Positions 31,568 to 34,562 of a stretch of 34,562 nt of DNA are shown here, one piece after another. Every line of letters begins with the position of its first letter. The first letter of the stretch is position 1. Location of the stretch: positions 1 through 34,562 of the forward strand of contig CAYTWE010000020.1 of the NCBI GenBank assembly GCA_964440985.1. Direction: 5' to 3'. Below the pieces are notes generated by a model. The model searched no databases, was not told the origin of the DNA, and saw nothing but the letters and a program-made list of their open reading frames with translations. The position numbers were made by a program, and so were the translations under genes. This DNA is from UBA1731 sp964440985. Its GTDB lineage: Bacteria > Verrucomicrobiota > Kiritimatiellia > RFP12 > UBA1067.

Positions 31568-32683
31568 ATGGTCAAGAAAAACAAGAACGACGATAGCCGT
31601 CCGTTGAAGGTAGGCCTCATAGGGGCCGGCGGAATGGCGGCATACCATGTCGAGGGCTTCAGGAAGGCCGGGGCGGAGGTGGTCGCCATCGCCGATCCTT
31701 CGGAGGCGGCCGCAGAGGCGGCCGCAGCGAGGTTCGAAGTCGCGCATGTGTTCGAGTCTGCGCAGGAGCTGCTTGCGCAGGCTGACGTCGATGCGGTGTC
31801 GGTGATTACGCCGAACAAGTTTCATTGCCCGATCGTGCTTCAGGCGCTCAAGGCCGGAAAGCATGTGTTCTGCGAGAAGCCTCCTGCGCTCAACGCAAAG
31901 GAGGCCATGCAGATGGCGCGCGCCGCGAAGAATGCGCGGCGCACGCTGATGTTCGATTTCAACAACAGGGCAAGGCCTGAATCCATGGCGATGAAGGCCG
32001 CAATCGTGCGCGGCGACGCTGGGCGGATAAACTCTGCACAGGCTCTGTGGGTGCGGCGCACCGGCATACCGGGATTCGGCGGCTGGTTCACCACCAAGGC
32101 GCTTTCCGGCGGCGGTCCGGTGATCGATCTGCTGCACATGATCGACCTGGCGCTGCACTTCATGGGCTATCCCGAGCCTAAGTTCGTCATGGCCGCCACG
32201 TACAAGGATTTCATCAACGACCGCAGGTTCAAGGGACCGTGGGGAATACCAGACCAGGCGGGCGGCGTCTGCGACGTCGAGGCCGCCGCCAACGGATACA
32301 TCCTCTTCAAGAACGGTTCGTCACTCTTCCTCCGGACTTCATGGGCGGAGATGATCAAGCGCGAAGAGGTGTCGGTCACGTTCCAGGGGACGAAGGCCGG
32401 CGGACTCGTGCGCAGGCTCTTTGCTGTTGACGGGATGGATGATACCGCCGAAGACACCTGCGAAATGTACATCCAGGACGAGAAGGGCAACCGTGCCGAC
32501 AGGAGCATCCCGGTGGAGAAGGATGCCGCCATGGGCCGCGTACGCGCCGCAGAGAACTTCATCCTCACCATCCGGAAAAAGGAGAAGCCGCTCAACACGG
32601 TTGACGAGGCGGTGAAGCTGATGAAGATAATCGATGCCATCTATGCGTCGGCGAAGTCGGGAGCGCCTGTGCGCATCAAGTGA
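31568..32683 (+). CDS. Gfo/Idh/MocA-family oxidoreductase (cytoplasmic)
   Basis: This 371-aa NAD(P)-dependent dehydrogenase-like protein has an intact Rossmann motif GLIGAGGMAAYH (16-27), ADPS after the second strand, ITPNKFH, and the catalytic-lysine motif CEKPPALN (102-109, K104). No leader peptide is present, unlike the relative at 8502. GGGPVIDLLHMIDLALHF supplies the usual His/Asp of the active site. The start is ATG 31568 with GGAAGGAA at 31552-31559. It lies 31 bp after the PotD-like gene and 32 bp before a TIM-barrel isomerase-like gene, the usual pairing for inositol or sugar-acid catabolism. The substrate is unknown. Confidence 0.88.
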   Translation: MVKKNKNDDSRPLKVGLIGAGGMAAYHVEGFRKAGAEVVAIADPSEAAAEAAAARFEVAHVFESAQELLAQADVDAVSVITPNKFHCPIVLQALKAGKHVFCEKPPALNAKEAMQMARAAKNARRTLMFDFNNRARPESMAMKAAIVRGDAGRINSAQALWVRRTGIPGFGGWFTTKALSGGGPVIDLLHMIDLALHFMGYPEPKFVMAATYKDFINDRRFKGPWGIPDQAGGVCDVEAAANGYILFKNGSSLFLRTSWAEMIKREEVSVTFQGTKAGGLVRRLFAVDGMDDTAEDTCEMYIQDEKGNRADRSIPVEKDAAMGRVRAAENFILTIRKKEKPLNTVDEAVKLMKIIDAIYASAKSGAPVRIK

Positions 32684-32715
32684 CGCATTTAAATCCATGC
32701 ATGACAGGTGACGCT

Positions 32716-33645
32716 ATGGTAAACAGAAAAGAATTCATAGGTTCCGCTTCGGCGTTTGCGGCGGCGCTTGCCGCTGGCTGCGGACGGAAACAGGGCGGCG
32801 GCGGATTCGTGACGCCGGAAAGGCTTGGCGTATGCAGCTGGAGCTTCAGGCTTCCGCTCGATGAAGTGTCGCAGGAAATGAAGAAGATCGGCATTCGCCG
32901 CATCCACCTTGCCCTGCAGCCGTTCCTGGAGGGAGAGTCGCGTCATGGCGCCGCCGAGGGCGCGAAGGCGCTCGATCGCGTGAAGGAGCGGATTGCTTCC
33001 GGAGAGTGGGTGCTCTCCGCTGCGATGATAGGCTTTCCGCAGGAGGACTATTCAACGCTTGAGACGATCCGCCGGACAGGCGGAGTGGTGCCGGACGCAG
33101 CGTGGGAGGGCAACAAGAAGATAGTCAAGGCGGGCGCGAAGCTCGCAGCGGAGCTGAAGGCGCCTCTTCTCACCCTCCATGCGGGATTCCTTGACGAATC
33201 CGATCCTGCGGCGTTGCGAAAGTATTCCGACCGCGTCAAGTTCATTGTGGACGTCTGCGGCGAAGCAGGTGTCGGCGTGGCGTTCGAGACTGGGCAGGAG
33301 ACGGCGGAGGATCTCGCGAAGTTTCTTGAGAAGACGCCTGGCGTTGGGGTTAACTTCGACCCTGCGAACATGATTCTGTACGGAAAGGGCGATCCCGTCG
33401 CGGCGGTGGCGCGTCTTGCGCCGTGGATTCGTCATGTGCACATCAAGGACGCAAAAAAGTCCGCAAAGCCTGGCGAATGGGGTGCGGAGACGCCATGGGG
33501 CGACGGCGAAGTTAATCCGTCAGCGTTTCTCGCCGCGTTGGACAAGGCCGGATACGCCGGTGCGTTCGCAATCGAGCGCGAGGGCGGCGACAGCCGCGTC
33601 GCAGACATTGCGCTTGCCGCCAAGCGTGTTCTTGCCGCAGGTTGA
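32716..33645 (+). CDS. Sugar phosphate isomerase/epimerase-like TIM-barrel lipoprotein
   Basis: This 309-aa AP-endonuclease-2/xylose-isomerase-like TIM barrel starts after the leader with LGVCSWSFRLPL. Segments TLHAGF, VGVAFETGQE, VNFDPANMILYG, IRHVHIKDAK and AIEREGGD carry the metal-binding Glu/Asp/His positions of the fold. The N-terminus MVNRKEFIGSASAFAAALAA is a leader ending at a possible lipobox AAGC22, so the protein is probably exported and perhaps lipidated. ATG 32716 fits this leader, with AGGTGA just upstream; an in-frame ATG at 32680 is less likely. It is paired with the Gfo/Idh/MocA oxidoreductase. nadA follows 13 bp later. Confidence 0.82.
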   Translation: MVNRKEFIGSASAFAAALAAGCGRKQGGGGFVTPERLGVCSWSFRLPLDEVSQEMKKIGIRRIHLALQPFLEGESRHGAAEGAKALDRVKERIASGEWVLSAAMIGFPQEDYSTLETIRRTGGVVPDAAWEGNKKIVKAGAKLAAELKAPLLTLHAGFLDESDPAALRKYSDRVKFIVDVCGEAGVGVAFETGQETAEDLAKFLEKTPGVGVNFDPANMILYGKGDPVAAVARLAPWIRHVHIKDAKKSAKPGEWGAETPWGDGEVNPSAFLAALDKAGYAGAFAIEREGGDSRVADIALAAKRVLAAG

Positions 33646-33658
33646 GGAGAGGCGACTG

Positions 33659-34561
33659 ATGGATTTCAGAGATGAGGTGGCGCATTTGAAGAAAGTGCGC
33701 AATGCGGTCATTCTTGCCCACAACTACACTCGCGGTGAAGTGCAGGATGTCGCGGATTTCACGGGTGACTCGCTTGAACTTGCCCGTCGTGCGGCCCAGG
33801 TGGAGGCTGACGTGATAGTCTTCTGCGGCGTGTGGTTCATGGCGGAGACGGCCAAGATACTGAATCCGCAGAAGAAGGTTCTCATCCCGGATCCGTCGGC
33901 GGGGTGTCCGATGGCGGACATGATCACTGGGGCGCAGCTGCGTGAACTCAAGGCAAAGCATCCGGGTGCGAAGGCCGTGTGCTACGTGAACTCCACGGCC
34001 GAGGTCAAGGCTGAATGCGACATCTGCGTGACAAGCGGCAATGCTGAGAAGGTGATGGCCGGCTTCTCGCCGGATGAGAAGATCCTTTTTGTTCCTGATC
34101 AGCATCTCGGCGGGCATATCGCCGGACTTCTCAGGCGCGACTATGTTCTTTGGCCGGGATACTGTCCTACCCATGCGGCGATTACGGCTTCGGCAATCGA
34201 GGCGGCAAGGCGTCTCCATCCCGGAGCGCCGGTCATGGTGCATCCGGAATGTGCCAAAGACGTACGCGATGCGGCGGATGTCAGGCTTTCAACAGGCGGA
34301 ATGTGCCGTTTTGCCCGCGAATCGGATTGCAGGGAGTTCATTGTGGGGACAGAGGTCGGCATACTTCACCGTCTGCGCATGGAGAATCCGGACAAGGTTT
34401 TCCATCCTGTATCTGAGCGCATAGTCTGTCCGAACATGAAAAAGACGACGATAGAGAATCTGGCCGAGTCGCTCCGTGAAATGAAGACGGAGGTTGACGT
34501 CCCGGCGGATGTCGCCGCCAAGGCCAAACGTGCGATAGATGCGATGCTCGCCGTAGCGTAA
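33659..34561 (+). CDS. nadA: Quinolinate synthase NadA
   Basis: This [4Fe-4S] enzyme condenses iminoaspartate with dihydroxyacetone phosphate to quinolinate in de novo NAD synthesis. It is 300 aa, complete, with its stop one base before the window end. Cluster cysteines are C56 (FCGVWFMAETA), C169 (PGYCPTH) and C257 (CPNMKK). Further hallmarks are LAHNYTRGEVQDVADFTGDS (19-38), DPSAGCPMAD (78-87), CYVNSTAEVKA and PDQHLG. The start is ATG 33659 with GAGGAGAGG at 33644-33652. nadB and nadC are not in view and may follow. It is plausibly co-transcribed with the sugar-metabolism genes upstream. Confidence 0.97.
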   Translation: MDFRDEVAHLKKVRNAVILAHNYTRGEVQDVADFTGDSLELARRAAQVEADVIVFCGVWFMAETAKILNPQKKVLIPDPSAGCPMADMITGAQLRELKAKHPGAKAVCYVNSTAEVKAECDICVTSGNAEKVMAGFSPDEKILFVPDQHLGGHIAGLLRRDYVLWPGYCPTHAAITASAIEAARRLHPGAPVMVHPECAKDVRDAADVRLSTGGMCRFARESDCREFIVGTEVGILHRLRMENPDKVFHPVSERIVCPNMKKTTIENLAESLREMKTEVDVPADVAAKAKRAIDAMLAVA

Positions 34562-34562
34562 T

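Overview
The window is a 34.6 kb piece of a GC-rich (roughly 58-60% by eye) bacterial chromosome in which every supportable gene lies on the plus strand. The gene content points to an anaerobe of the PVC superphylum, most likely Kiritimatiellota/Lentisphaerota-like. The signs are a two-subunit [4Fe-4S] fumarase, Tat-tagged Gfo/Idh/MocA oxidoreductases, an FAD_oxidored-type flavoprotein, an autotransporter-type beta-strand repeat protein beside a DUF4091 lipoprotein, a CT398-like zinc-ribbon protein, and DUF2851. This assignment is inference from gene families; no rRNA is present to confirm it.

Layout. 1-2.2 kb: fumarase alpha and beta, then a coiled-coil zinc-ribbon protein. 2.2-2.57 kb: RNase P RNA. 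2.6-8.4 kb: housekeeping genes (ResB-CcsA fusion for cytochrome c assembly, D-Ala-D-Ala carboxypeptidase, exported EEP-family phosphodiesterase, trmD, ispD, metallophosphoesterase, PqiC-like lipoprotein). 8.5-13 kb: an accessory-looking stretch with a secreted Gfo/Idh/MocA oxidoreductase, folK, a decayed DUF3791-DUF3990 (ADP-ribosyltransferase-like) pair fused to a glycosidase-like remnant, and an FAD oxidoreductase. 13.1-13.8 kb: tRNA-Ser(GCU) and an MBL hydrolase. 13.9-20.2 kb: a compact series of SWIM zinc-finger protein, a 66-bp array of 11-bp-phased TTGACA-like repeats, a 61-aa membrane protein, a 197-aa unknown protein, DUF2851, ComM, ComEC without its MBL domain, and YraN. This looks like a DNA uptake/processing locus. 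20.4-25.9 kb: a 1005-aa beta-helix repeat protein and a DUF4091 lipoprotein. 26-28 kb: a creatinase-like M24 protein and a creatininase-family amidohydrolase. 28-34.6 kb: purA-cdsA, an orphan PotD-like lipoprotein, a Gfo/Idh/MocA oxidoreductase, a TIM-barrel sugar isomerase-like lipoprotein, and nadA.

Regulation. Eleven candidate sigma-70-type promoters can be read by eye. All carry an extended -10 of the form TG[G/A]-TANNNT, and several continue straight into ACGCGCC, so this genome seems to use a recognisable promoter module. Many genes in between are joined by 1- or 4-nt overlaps or gaps of a few bases and are probably co-transcribed.

Most noteworthy: (1) the six-unit 11-bp repeat array resembling PhoP/PhoB boxes in front of the DNA-uptake-like locus; (2) the broken DUF3791 plus DUF3990/glycosidase-like chimera, which records a deletion or recombination event; (3) the creatinase-like/creatininase-like pair whose M24 member lacks both metal-binding aspartates; (4) the uniform extended -10/ACGCGCC promoter module. 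All names come from reading the translations; no searches were run.
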